A stretch of 64,000 bases of DNA, taken from assembly GCF_000760595.1 (NCBI RefSeq), contig NZ_BBNM01000002.1:310001-374000 (forward strand), written 5' to 3'. Of the stretch, positions 44,994 to 53,774 are shown piece by piece (the stretch's first letter is position 1; every line of letters begins with the position of its first letter). The translations under genes and the position numbers were made by a program. The DNA is from Acinetobacter soli. Lineage in GTDB: Bacteria; Pseudomonadota; Gammaproteobacteria; Pseudomonadales; Moraxellaceae. The notes beneath the pieces were generated by a model. It worked only from the letters and a program-made list of their open reading frames with translations, was not told where the DNA came from and searched no databases.

Positions 44994-45566
44994 ATGAAAT
45001 ATCTTCCTGTTTCGATATTGCTTGCCACGAGTCTGGCTTTTACCGGCTGTGCCAGCTTACCGCATAAACCCAGAACCTTCGATCAACTGGGGCAATTTTC
45101 CAGTTATCCGCTCAATAGCCAAAGTTTTCGCATTGGATTTAAAGCGGATTCCTCCGTGAGTTATGGCGCCGCAGAAGAAATCACCTTGGTCAAGGCTGCG
45201 CAAACAACACTCAAAAATGGCTTTCGCTTTTTTAAGGTGCTGAATGATCCAAGCAATATGGCCCAGAAACCACCGCGTCAGGCTGTAGTGTATTCATCAC
45301 CAAGTATGTATTACCCTTACGGTTATTACCGACGCCATCCTGCCTTTTGGCCGGATCCATTCTTTGATACCCCACAAGTGGTCAATCTCGATCCGGTTGA
45401 AGTGTCTTATACTATTGCATGTTTTAAAGATCAGAAAACAGCGCCTTCAGATGCTTTTGATGCCAATTTGATTCTTCGCTCACTGGGTGCCAAGTATGGT
45501 TTGGGCCCAAATGGCGAAGTGCTTATGCCTCAGCCTGCTGCTGCGCCGAATATGCCCAAAAACTGA
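44994..45566 (+). CDS. Small lipoprotein of unknown function
   Basis: A 190-residue predicted lipoprotein. From the ATG at 44994 (GGAGG 5 nt upstream) it begins MKYLPVSILLATSLAFTGC, a type II signal with lipobox FTGC. A later segment is Tyr/Pro-rich (SSPSMYYPYGYYRRHPAFWPDP) and the tail is Ala/Pro-rich. The layout (TLVKAAQTTLKNGFRFFKVL) resembles the CC0125/CC1285 lipoprotein group, of unknown function. It is followed at 22 bp by the DUF445 gene. Confidence 0.75.
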   Translation: MKYLPVSILLATSLAFTGCASLPHKPRTFDQLGQFSSYPLNSQSFRIGFKADSSVSYGAAEEITLVKAAQTTLKNGFRFFKVLNDPSNMAQKPPRQAVVYSSPSMYYPYGYYRRHPAFWPDPFFDTPQVVNLDPVEVSYTIACFKDQKTAPSDAFDANLILRSLGAKYGLGPNGEVLMPQPAAAPNMPKN

Positions 45567-45588
45567 CCCCAAGGACTAAGCAAAGCCT

Positions 45589-46896
45589 ATGCAGCCAGCG
45601 TCTACAACCCACTCTCCCAACCTCCACCGTAGCAAACGTCTGGCGACGATCGCGCTGATCAGTGCGGTCGTGATGTGGATTTTGCTGATGATTGCAGCAA
45701 AATTCTTCCCTGAATATGCATGGGTGATCCATATTTTTATGCTGGGTGCCGAAGCGGGCGTGGTGGGTGGGCTCGCAGACTGGTATGCCATCACAGTTCT
45801 GTTTCGCAATCCTTTTGGAAAAATTCCAATTCCCAAGTTTTTACTTGATCACACCGAAATTATTCCGCGTAATAAAGCCCGAATTGCCGAGTCGATGGGA
45901 CGCTTTGTACAGGAAAACTTTCTGTCGCCGCAGGTGGTCGAGCAAAGCCTGAACAAGACCGACCTGAGCCTGGCAGTCGGTCAATGGCTTGAAAATCCTA
46001 AAAATAATACCCAAGTGGTGCAGTTGATCCAGCAGACCGTGCCGAAATTATTTGAATTTGTAGGGCAGCAGCAAATCGCGCAGTTTATTCAGAGTAACAG
46101 CGTAGAGTGGGTAAAAAGTACTAAAATCAATGCACTGGCCAGCGAAATGCTGCGTGCGGTGCTTGAAAATGACTTTCATCAGGATGTGTTGCAGCGTGGT
46201 CTAGATCTCGCACATGAATGGATTGTGACGCACCCAGAACAAGCCCGTGAACTGACCCGTACCTTGTTTAAAGAGCTGGGGGTATGGAAACTGGCCAAAG
46301 GAGCCAGCTGGATTGGAATTGATGTACAACAACGTACCATCGATTCACTGATCGAAAAAGTGGAATCGATGCTGGCCGATCCTGAACATCCGTGGCGCCA
46401 AGGTATTGAAGAATATACCCAAACCCTGATGCTGCAACTTTCGGATGGTCAAAGTGATGCCAGCCAGCGCCTCAATGCAGGCAAAGATGCCTTGCTGGAC
46501 AGTCCACAGGTCTTAAATTTTATCAGCGGTGCCGTGGTGATTTTATGTGATGCCGTGAAGCGCGATTTACTTAAAGCCGACTCTGGCATTGCACACAACT
46601 TGCAGGTGGCCATTCAGCAGGTGGGGCATAATCTGGTTCAAAACGCGGCCGTGCGTCAGGTACTTAACGAGAAAATGACTGGCTTGGCCATCGTCTTTAG
46701 TGATCAGTACAGCGATAAAATTATTCGCTACATCAGTGAACGCATTCACGAATGGGATTCCAGCGAAATGATCGGAAAGATTGAAAATGAAGTGGGTGGC
46801 GATTTACACATGATCCGGGTCAATGGCGTGGTCGTGGGTGCCTTTATTGGACTGACGCTCGGGATTATCCGTGCATTGTTCGATTATATGCTATAA
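45589..46896 (+). CDS. DUF445 membrane protein
   Basis: A 435-residue inner-membrane protein of the DUF445 (YjiN) family. The N-terminal helix pair (ATIALISAVVMWILLMIAAKFF, then AEAGVVGGLADWYAITVLF) is followed by FGKIPIPKFLLDHTEIIPRNK and a long helical cytoplasmic or periplasmic part; a final hydrophobic helix (VVGAFIGLTLGIIRALFDY) ends the protein. The function of the family is not established. It is close behind the lipoprotein gene and 33 bp before an aminotransferase gene, so these three may be co-transcribed. Confidence 0.87.
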   Translation: MQPASTTHSPNLHRSKRLATIALISAVVMWILLMIAAKFFPEYAWVIHIFMLGAEAGVVGGLADWYAITVLFRNPFGKIPIPKFLLDHTEIIPRNKARIAESMGRFVQENFLSPQVVEQSLNKTDLSLAVGQWLENPKNNTQVVQLIQQTVPKLFEFVGQQQIAQFIQSNSVEWVKSTKINALASEMLRAVLENDFHQDVLQRGLDLAHEWIVTHPEQARELTRTLFKELGVWKLAKGASWIGIDVQQRTIDSLIEKVESMLADPEHPWRQGIEEYTQTLMLQLSDGQSDASQRLNAGKDALLDSPQVLNFISGAVVILCDAVKRDLLKADSGIAHNLQVAIQQVGHNLVQNAAVRQVLNEKMTGLAIVFSDQYSDKIIRYISERIHEWDSSEMIGKIENEVGGDLHMIRVNGVVVGAFIGLTLGIIRALFDYML

Positions 46897-46929
46897 CCGA
46901 TTGATCATTATTGCGTGGACATTCAACCA

Positions 46930-48099
46930 ATGCAGCCCCTTCAGTTTAAGCTGGCCAATCAGGGTGTGACCATTTTCAGCACCATGACTGCTCTGGCGCA
47001 GCGCCTTAAAGCCATTAATCTGTCTCAGGGATTTCCTGACTTTGCCGCACCCGATGCACTGATTGAAGCCCTGTGTGATGCGACACGCAGTGGTTATAAT
47101 CAATATGCACCAGGCGATGGCTGGCTGCCCCTAAGGGAACAGGTTGCAGCATTGTTTCTGAGCCGCGATCAGCTCCTGATTGATCCTGTGCATGAAGTAA
47201 CCATCACGCCGGGAGCCACCATTGGGATTTTTGCAGCGATTCAAGCGGTGGTGCAGGCAGGCGATGAAGTGATTGTATTTGATCCCAGCTATGACAGTTA
47301 CGCACCGGCAGTGCGGGTCGCGGGTGGAATTCCGGTCCATATTGCGCTTAAGGCACCCAATTTTGCGGTGGACTGGAGCGAGGTGAAGGCCGCAATCCGC
47401 CCACATACCCGCATGATTATTGTCAATACCCCGCATAATCCCACTGGAACATTATGGTCATTAGACGACTGGCAGCAGCTGATTGAGCTGATCGAACAAC
47501 ATGACTTACTGGTGTTGTCCGATGAAGTCTATGAGCATCTGGTCTTCGATCAGCAGCGTCATTATAGCGCATTGCATTTTCCAGCGCTCAGGGCACGTAG
47601 TTTTGTGGTGGGTTCATTTGGCAAAACCTTTCATGTGACTGGCTGGAAAACCGGCTACTGCGTGGCCAGTCCAGTGCTCATGCAGGGCTTTCGGCAAATT
47701 TATCAATATGCCAATTTTTGTGGCAATACCCCAGCACAAGTTGCCTTGGCTGAGTACATGCGCCAGCACCCCACTCATATTCCAGCACTTCCTGATTTTT
47801 ATCAGGCCAAACGCGATCTGTTTAATCAAGGGCTCAGCACAAGCCATTTTCAGTTTACGCCCACACCGGGAACATATTTCCAATGCGTCGATTACAGCGC
47901 TATTCGACCCGATTTAACCGATGTGGAGATGTGCTATTTCTTGGCTGAACAGTATGGTGTGGTGGCTATTCCCTTAAGTGTTTTTTATCAATCACCCGAT
48001 CCGAAGATGCGTTTAATCCGCTTCTGCTTTGCAAAAACAGAACAGACACTCACACAAGCGACACAGCGTCTTGCAGAGTGCTCGCCTTGGCTATCATAA
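46930..48099 (+). CDS. PLP-dependent aminotransferase, methionine aminotransferase-like
   Basis: A class I aminotransferase of 389 residues. INLSQGFPDFAAPDALIEAL is at the N-terminus, the PLP lysine is in VGSFGKTFHVTGWKTGYC (the first Lys), and NTPHNPTGTLW and SDEVYEHLVF bind the cofactor. The nearest named relatives are YbdL-type methionine aminotransferases. The start is unsure: the ATG at 46930 and a GTG at 46915 are both possible and neither has a strong ribosome-binding site. Confidence 0.85.
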   Translation: MQPLQFKLANQGVTIFSTMTALAQRLKAINLSQGFPDFAAPDALIEALCDATRSGYNQYAPGDGWLPLREQVAALFLSRDQLLIDPVHEVTITPGATIGIFAAIQAVVQAGDEVIVFDPSYDSYAPAVRVAGGIPVHIALKAPNFAVDWSEVKAAIRPHTRMIIVNTPHNPTGTLWSLDDWQQLIELIEQHDLLVLSDEVYEHLVFDQQRHYSALHFPALRARSFVVGSFGKTFHVTGWKTGYCVASPVLMQGFRQIYQYANFCGNTPAQVALAEYMRQHPTHIPALPDFYQAKRDLFNQGLSTSHFQFTPTPGTYFQCVDYSAIRPDLTDVEMCYFLAEQYGVVAIPLSVFYQSPDPKMRLIRFCFAKTEQTLTQATQRLAECSPWLS

Positions 48100-48186
48100 A
48101 ATAGAAAATATATTCACTATACCCTACCCCGCACGTGCTATTTTGAAATCAAAGATCAATAAAATCGCACGTGCCAAGGAGAGCCA

Positions 48187-49554
48187 ATGTCCCCAAAACG
48201 CTCGTTGATTACAGAGCAGAAGTTATGGAAAACTTTTTTAATTTTTTTGCTTCCTTTAATTGCAACCAATACCTTACAAAGTCTATCGGGAACCATTAAT
48301 ACCGTCTTTGTCGGACAAATGATGGGTGTCAATGCCGTTGCGGCAGTGGCCGTCTTTTTTCCAATTCTGTTTTGTATGATGGCGTTTATTATTGGGCTAT
48401 CGGCAGGCTCTACAGTCTTAATTGGTCAGGCTTGGGGCGCACAAAATATTGAAAAAGTCCGAACCGTAGTCGGCTCTACGTTGTTTATGACCCTCATCAT
48501 AGGTTGTGTGATTGCAGGACTCGGCGTGTTCTTTAGCCGTGAAATTCTGACCCTTCTGGGCACCGATGCCAAAGTGATGCATTTGTCGTTGCCCTATGTG
48601 CAATGGATGCTGGCGGGTAGTCCGCTGTTGTTTGTCTATATTATTTATACCTCGATCTTACGTGGTGTAGGCGACAGCATCACGCCACTGATTGCGCTTG
48701 GTATGACCAGCTTGATTGGACTGGTGATCACACCCGTGTTAATCGGCGGTTATTTTGGTTTTCCCAAAATGGGCATTGTCTCACCCGCCATCGCAACTAT
48801 TTTCGGTTATGTACTGGTTTTAGGGTTTCTGGCGATTTACCTGAATAAAAAGAATCATCCGCTGAAGCCTGACTGGGCACTGCTGCGTCATATTCGGCAT
48901 AACCGCGAAGTCAGTCCACTGATTTTACGTTTGGGTATTCCAACCGGTATTCAGATGATCACCACCTCGGTGGCCGGACTGGTCATTGTCGGGCTGGTCA
49001 ATCGCTTCGGTGCCAATGCAACTGCGGCCTATGGTGCAGTGAATCAAGTGTTGAATTATATTCAGTTTCCGGCACTCTCTATCTCGATTGCGGCTTCTAT
49101 TTTTGGGGCACAAGCAATTGGTATGGGGAAATCGGATCTATTGTCCCGAGTCACGCGTACGGCTTTAGGAATGAACATCGCCATTACTGGTAGTCTGGTG
49201 GTTTTAGCGTATTTATTTTCAAAGTACTTAATGGCACTGTTTATCACTGATCCAAGTGTGGTCGAGTTGGGTCAAGAATTGCTGTTTATTGTACTCTGGT
49301 CGATTTTATTTTTTGGCGCCGGTTCAATTTTTGCCTCGATCATGCGTGCCAGCGGGACAGTGAATGTGCCGATGATCATCAATATTGTGGCCATTTTATT
49401 GATTGAAGTCCCTTGTGCTTATTGGTTCAGTTCAATGTGGGGCTTAAAAGGTATCTGGATTGCTTATGCGCTGGCTTTTGTATGCTTGAGTTTTTTACAG
49501 GCGGCTTATTATCAGTTTGTCTGGAAGAAAAAGGCCGTTCGCGCACTGATTTAA
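48187..49554 (+). CDS. MATE-family efflux transporter
   Basis: A 455-residue multidrug and toxic compound extrusion transporter with about twelve hydrophobic helices. Both halves carry the family pattern (NTVFVGQMMGVNAVAAVAVFFP early; FGANATAAYGAVNQVLNYIQFP in the second half). MATE proteins exchange cations or drugs for Na+ or H+. It is a different protein from AbeM as far as I can judge from length and sequence, so I give no symbol. The gene has AAGGAGA ahead of the ATG and a strong terminator after. Confidence 0.87.
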   Translation: MSPKRSLITEQKLWKTFLIFLLPLIATNTLQSLSGTINTVFVGQMMGVNAVAAVAVFFPILFCMMAFIIGLSAGSTVLIGQAWGAQNIEKVRTVVGSTLFMTLIIGCVIAGLGVFFSREILTLLGTDAKVMHLSLPYVQWMLAGSPLLFVYIIYTSILRGVGDSITPLIALGMTSLIGLVITPVLIGGYFGFPKMGIVSPAIATIFGYVLVLGFLAIYLNKKNHPLKPDWALLRHIRHNREVSPLILRLGIPTGIQMITTSVAGLVIVGLVNRFGANATAAYGAVNQVLNYIQFPALSISIAASIFGAQAIGMGKSDLLSRVTRTALGMNIAITGSLVVLAYLFSKYLMALFITDPSVVELGQELLFIVLWSILFFGAGSIFASIMRASGTVNVPMIINIVAILLIEVPCAYWFSSMWGLKGIWIAYALAFVCLSFLQAAYYQFVWKKKAVRALI

Positions 49555-49564
49555 TTAGGGCGAT

Positions 49565-49598
49565 AAAAAAGGACCGATACAGTATCGGTCCTTTTTTT
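49565..49598. terminator. Two-way terminator between MATE and SDR genes
   Basis: Arms GGACCGATA (49571-49579) and TATCGGTCC (49583-49591) with a 3-nt loop, A-run on the left and T-run (7) on the right. Confidence 0.92.
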
Positions 49599-49618
49599 CA
49601 GCGCATAGCATGAAATAC

Positions 49619-50455
49619 TTAGAATTTTTTACTCATCGACGTCGCCAGTGCAGTCACTTTCTGGTATCCCGTTGGGAACAGACGCTGCATTAGATCCAGT
49701 GTCTTGGCATCGTTACCAATCAGTACACGGCGCTTGTCTTTACGCACCGCATCTAAGATTTGGCGAGCCGCCTCTTCAGGTGGACAACGCAACAGCTTAT
49801 TAAACGATTTGATCGATTTTTCCGGATGCATTCCCAGTGTTTTCAAGCTGTCATTCATTTTGGCAGCGTTGGCAATATTGGTTCGAATTCCTCCCGGATG
49901 AACACATAATGCGCTCACGCCACAATTTTCAATATCCAGTTCTTGACGCAACGATTCGGTAAAGCCACGTACTGCAAATTTTGATGCATTATAAGCCGAT
50001 TGGGTGGGCTGCGCCGTCAAACCAAAAAGACTGGAAATATTGATAATATGCCCCTCTTTGCTTTGTTTAATCAGCGGCAAAAACTCTTTGGTGCCATAAA
50101 TCACGCCCCAAAAGTTAATGTTCATTATCCATTCCAGATCTTCATAGCTTTCGCCTTCAACTGTTGAACCAAGCGCGACACCGGCATTATTGAAGATCAT
50201 ATTGACCGAGCCGTGGTTTTGCACGGTTTCTTGTGCCCACTGCTTAACAGCGTGGCGGTCGGCCACGTCGACTTTTTTGGTGGTCACGCGAATTTGATAG
50301 GGTTTGAGTAGCGCAACTGTGGCCTCTAAGCCTGCTTCGTTTACATCACTCAACGACAAGTGACAGCCTTCTTTTGCAAGCAATAGCGCCAATTGCTGAC
50401 CAATCCCTGAACCTGCACCGGTAATCGCTGCCACTTTATTTTTAAAATTTTTCAT
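49619..50455 (-). CDS. Short-chain dehydrogenase/reductase
   Basis: A 278-residue classical SDR oxidoreductase. The NAD(P) motif is TGAGSGIGQQ near residue 12, followed by NNAG, the catalytic Ser in INISSLFGL and Tyr/Lys in YNASKFAV. I chose the ATG at 50455 because AAGGAAG lies 6 nt upstream; a longer frame from 50551 would start inside the promoter. The substrate is unknown. The gene is divergent from a TetR gene, with a promoter-overlapping palindrome between them, so repression by that regulator is likely. Confidence 0.88.
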   Translation of the reverse strand: MKNFKNKVAAITGAGSGIGQQLALLLAKEGCHLSLSDVNEAGLEATVALLKPYQIRVTTKKVDVADRHAVKQWAQETVQNHGSVNMIFNNAGVALGSTVEGESYEDLEWIMNINFWGVIYGTKEFLPLIKQSKEGHIINISSLFGLTAQPTQSAYNASKFAVRGFTESLRQELDIENCGVSALCVHPGGIRTNIANAAKMNDSLKTLGMHPEKSIKSFNKLLRCPPEEAARQILDAVRKDKRRVLIGNDAKTLDLMQRLFPTGYQKVTALATSMSKKF

Positions 50456-50512
50456 GTTCGCTTCCTTCAAGTTTGAGCGATTGACCCATTTTGCCACGTC
50501 GCACTCAACATC

Positions 50513-50547
50513 ACTATATTTTTGACAATCCACATTGTCAATATAGT
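50513..50547 (-). promoter_or_regulatory. Strong promoter with overlapping operator palindrome for the SDR gene
   Basis: On the minus strand TTGACA (50541-50536) and TATAGT (50518-50513) are 17 bp apart, a nearly ideal sigma-70 promoter firing toward the SDR gene. The perfect inverted repeat TTGACAAT/ATTGTCAA (50522-50529, 50534-50541) covers the -35 and the spacer, and a looser outer repeat ACTATAT/ATATAGT (50513-50519, 50541-50547) extends it. This is where a TetR-type repressor would block transcription. Confidence 0.75.
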
Positions 50548-50647
50548 CCAAGTACCAGCAAATACCAACACCAGCCGATGACTGATTCGGTCATTTGTAA
50601 AAAAACTTGCTACACTAACAACAGACTTTCGGAGAACCCTTGCAGCG

Positions 50648-51346
50648 ATGACCGCAGCCAAACTTGATCGACACAGTGCGTCGTCTTCCAAAAAAAAATC
50701 GCAGGAGCGCCAGTTTAAGGGGCTGTCCCTGACCGAGCGGAAAACGGCAAGACGAGAAAAACTTATCGAAGCTGGAATTGAAGCCTATGGCACTTCAGGC
50801 TTTTTTTCTGTAACCGTCAAAGACATTTGTAATCAAGCCAAGCTCACAGAGCGTTACTTTTACGAATCTTTTAAAAAGAGCGAAGACCTGTTTCAGACGA
50901 TCTTTTTAAAACAGATCGAAACGCTGCAAAATAATGTGATGCAAGCCGTCATGAAACACAACGCCACGCCGGAAAACATGATCGATGCGGGCTTAACTGC
51001 CCTCTTGCGCACGCTTAAAGACGATCCACGCTTGGCACGTATTATTTATATCGATGCCATGCTGGTACAGGAATTACATAATCAGGCCACCATACAAGAA
51101 ACCATGATGCGTTTTGATCGCATGATTCAGGCACTGGTGATGCTGAGCATGCCCAATCTGCGTTATAGCGAGCAAGAGCTTTCACTGGTTTCTTCAGGTC
51201 TGAACGGTTATGTCACACAGGTGGCGATTCGCTGGGTGATGGGTGGCTTCAAACAATCTCTAGATGATGTGCTGTTTGCCTGCCGGATTGTGTTTGTGTC
51301 GCTGCTGGAAAAGCTGTCACACGATCCGGCTCAATCTAAAACTTGA
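50648..51346 (+). CDS. TetR-family transcriptional regulator
   Basis: A 232-residue regulator. After a Ser/Lys-rich N-terminal tail (residues 1-27) the helix-turn-helix domain covers about residues 32-80: RREKLIEAGIEAYGTSGFFSV, VKDICNQAKLTERYFYESF. The rest is a helical ligand and dimer domain without features that reveal the ligand. GGAGA is 12 nt upstream of the ATG, so the start is moderately sure. A TACACT -10-like hexamer is at 50611-50616. The facing SDR gene is the likely target. Confidence 0.88.
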   Translation: MTAAKLDRHSASSSKKKSQERQFKGLSLTERKTARREKLIEAGIEAYGTSGFFSVTVKDICNQAKLTERYFYESFKKSEDLFQTIFLKQIETLQNNVMQAVMKHNATPENMIDAGLTALLRTLKDDPRLARIIYIDAMLVQELHNQATIQETMMRFDRMIQALVMLSMPNLRYSEQELSLVSSGLNGYVTQVAIRWVMGGFKQSLDDVLFACRIVFVSLLEKLSHDPAQSKT

Positions 51347-51479
51347 CCACAGCCTAGATCGATGAAATCTCAATGACGACGCCCGTATTAAACGATCGGA
51401 TTGTGGGTTTATTTGTCACAATTCATTGCAAAAATCCACTTCAGTGCAATTTTTGCAATGATACTGTCATAATTAATCT

Positions 51480-51497
51480 TTGTAATAAGCCTGTCAT
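51480..51497 (+). promoter_or_regulatory. Candidate PHO box upstream of phoB
   Basis: TTGTAAT (51480-51486), four bases, then CTGTCAT (51491-51497) fits the PHO-box layout CTGTCAT-N4-CTGTCAT, the second half being perfect. Another perfect CTGTCAT is at 51464-51470. The position, about 45-80 bp before phoB, suggests autoregulation by PhoB. Confidence 0.6.
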
Positions 51498-51542
51498 AAA
51501 TAAAAGCGGTTTACCGTTTGAACCCCTATAGGATATTGCGCT

Positions 51543-52253
51543 GTGAAAGATGACTATATTTTAATCGTCGATGATGAATTACCCATCCGCGAAATGATCC
51601 ATACCTCTTTGGATATGGCAGGCTTTCAATGTTTGCAGGCAGAAGATGCGAAACAGGCACATCAGATGATTGTCGATCAGCGCCCAGTTCTGGTATTACT
51701 CGACTGGATGTTACCCGGCGGGATCAGTGGGGTCGATCTGTGTCGCCGTCTGAAACGTGACGAAAATCTGGCTGAAATTCCAGTGATTATGCTCACTGCA
51801 CGTGGCGAAGAAGACCATAAGGTACAAGGCCTAGATGCAGGTGCAGACGACTACATGACCAAACCGTTTTCCACACGTGAATTGGTTTCTCGTATTAAAG
51901 CCGTGTTGCGTCGTGCCAATGCACTCAGCGGTGAAAAAGTAATTGATGCCAACGGCTTGATTTTAGATCCAGTCAGTCAGCGTGTCAGTTTTGGCAGCAA
52001 TATCTTAGACATGGGGCCAACCGAGTATCGTCTTTTGGCCTTTTTTATGACCCATCCTGAACGCGCCTATACCCGCGCACAGTTGCTCGATCAGGTCTGG
52101 GGTGGCAATGTTTATATTGAAGACCGAACTATTGATGTACATATCCGACGCTTGCGTAAGGTACTCGAACCTTTTGGTGTCGATCGTTTTGTACAGACCG
52201 TGCGTGGCACGGGATATCGCTTCTCGACCCGCGCAGATTTGGCAGCAGGCTAA
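51543..52253 (+). CDS. phoB: Phosphate regulon response regulator PhoB
   Basis: A 236-residue OmpR-type response regulator that activates phosphate-scavenging genes. The receiver domain has D10, D11 and the phosphorylated D54 (LLDWMLPG) plus Lys in YMTKPF; the winged-helix domain ends with [12 protein letters not shown]. It starts with GTG; AGGA is 9 nt upstream. phoR follows, and a PHO-box-like sequence lies ahead. Confidence 0.96.
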   Translation: MKDDYILIVDDELPIREMIHTSLDMAGFQCLQAEDAKQAHQMIVDQRPVLVLLDWMLPGGISGVDLCRRLKRDENLAEIPVIMLTARGEEDHKVQGLDAGADDYMTKPFSTRELVSRIKAVLRRANALSGEKVIDANGLILDPVSQRVSFGSNILDMGPTEYRLLAFFMTHPERAYTRAQLLDQVWGGNVYIEDRTIDVHIRRLRKVLEPFGVDRFVQTVRGTGYRFSTRADLAAG

Positions 52254-52262
52254 GACTTGACT

Positions 52263-53621
52263 ATGTACGAACCGTATCCTGTCCCCGAACTGGCACGTGA
52301 GCATAAACGTTTTCGTTACAGTAGCTTATGGGCATTTGCCAAACAGGATTTACGCCTACTGGCCTTTCTTCTGGTGATTGCCGCCTGTATTGGTCTGGGT
52401 TTAGGCTACTTTTGGGCCGGTATTTTTATTGCCTTTCTGATTTTTTTTGGCTTGCAGCTTCGGTCGTTGTACATTGTCAATGAATGGATCTCGAATCGTC
52501 CCTACGATACCCCGCCCAATTTAAACGGTATCTGGGGCGCGTTGTTATTCAATGTATATCGCGCACAGCGTCAAGAGCGGATTGTACAGGCCGAAATGGT
52601 CGGACTGATTGACCGTGCGCAATCGTCATTGATTGCACTCAATGAAGCCGTGGTGCTAATTGATGACCTGCACCAGATTGAATGGTGTAACCCAGCGGCA
52701 GAAGGTTTACTGGGCATCAAGATTCTCGATCGCGGTCACAATATTTTAAGTATTTTACGCCAGCCCAAATTTATTGAATATTTTAATCATATTGATCAGG
52801 CGCCCGACGGCATCAAAATCAAATCGTCGTTGTTTGACGATCAGTATGTACAGATCAAACTGACTCGTTTTGGCGAGCAAAGTCGTTTGCTGGTGGCCTA
52901 CGATGTTACTCGAATTCACAATCTTGAGCAGATGCGTAAAGATTTTGTCGACAATATTTCGCATGAATTGCGTACGCCTCTGACCGTTTTGAGCGGCTAT
53001 ATCGAAACATTCACCGATCAGGAAGATTTAAATCCACGCTGGAAACGCGCTTTCGATCAAATGCAATCACAAACCAAACGCATGAATGCACTGGTGAATG
53101 ATCTGCTGTTACTTTCGAATCTGGAAAATAATAAAACCATTGCCAAAAATCAGATCATTGAAATGCCAAGTCTGATGAATCAGCTTTTTGACGACGCCCA
53201 AGCCTACAATGTTGACTACGGACATACCCTAAATCTGGATATCGACAGCCACTGTGATCTGATTGGCTCCGATATGGAAATTGCCAGCGCCTTTAGTAAT
53301 CTGATCACCAATGCCATCAAGTACACGCCCAAGGGCGGAATTATTACCATTGGTTGGCACGACGATGGCGAACACGGCTACTTTACCGTACAAGACAACG
53401 GCATTGGTATAGATCCCAAACACTTGCCGCGTTTGACCGAACGTTTTTACCGTGTCGACAGTGCCCGCAGCCGTGCCACAGGCGGAACGGGCCTTGGGCT
53501 AGCTATCGTTAAACATGTGCTGATGCAGCACGGCGCTTATCTCGATGTCGTATCTAAAGAAAATGAAGGTTCGACGTTCAAGGCCATTTTCCCCAAAGAA
53601 CGTTTGTACCAGATGATGTAA
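52263..53621 (+). CDS. phoR: Phosphate regulon sensor kinase PhoR
   Basis: A membrane histidine kinase of 452 residues that phosphorylates PhoB when phosphate is low. Two close hydrophobic helices (about residues 27-65) are followed by a PAS-like region (LNEAVVLIDDLHQIEWCNPAA), the phosphoacceptor H234 in NISHELRTPLT and the ATPase motifs NLITNAIKYTP, DNGIGID and GGTGLGLAI. The start is the ATG at 52263; a TTG at 52257 is also possible, since AGG lies 7 nt before it. A terminator hairpin follows. Confidence 0.95.
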   Translation: MYEPYPVPELAREHKRFRYSSLWAFAKQDLRLLAFLLVIAACIGLGLGYFWAGIFIAFLIFFGLQLRSLYIVNEWISNRPYDTPPNLNGIWGALLFNVYRAQRQERIVQAEMVGLIDRAQSSLIALNEAVVLIDDLHQIEWCNPAAEGLLGIKILDRGHNILSILRQPKFIEYFNHIDQAPDGIKIKSSLFDDQYVQIKLTRFGEQSRLLVAYDVTRIHNLEQMRKDFVDNISHELRTPLTVLSGYIETFTDQEDLNPRWKRAFDQMQSQTKRMNALVNDLLLLSNLENNKTIAKNQIIEMPSLMNQLFDDAQAYNVDYGHTLNLDIDSHCDLIGSDMEIASAFSNLITNAIKYTPKGGIITIGWHDDGEHGYFTVQDNGIGIDPKHLPRLTERFYRVDSARSRATGGTGLGLAIVKHVLMQHGAYLDVVSKENEGSTFKAIFPKERLYQMM

Positions 53622-53677
53622 ACACACCCTCTGCTCTGTATTGCTGGGCAGCACAATATGCTGATTCCATCTGTTAA

Positions 53678-53718
53678 AACCGCCACAATCTGCGTATAGT
53701 GGCGGTTATTGTTTTTAT
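53678..53718 (+). terminator. Terminator after phoR
   Basis: Arms AACCGCCAC (53678-53686) and GTGGCGGTT (53699-53707) with a 12-nt loop, then ATTGTTTTTAT. The loop is long but the stem is perfect. Confidence 0.75.
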
Positions 53719-53774
53719 AATCATAACAAATCTTGATTAAGCCCCCTTCAAGATGGGCTATACGAGCAATCGAC

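Noticed and set aside
50456-50551. 32-residue N-terminal extension of the SDR protein
   Set aside because: It would start within the predicted promoter; the ATG at 50455 has AAGGAAG at proper spacing.
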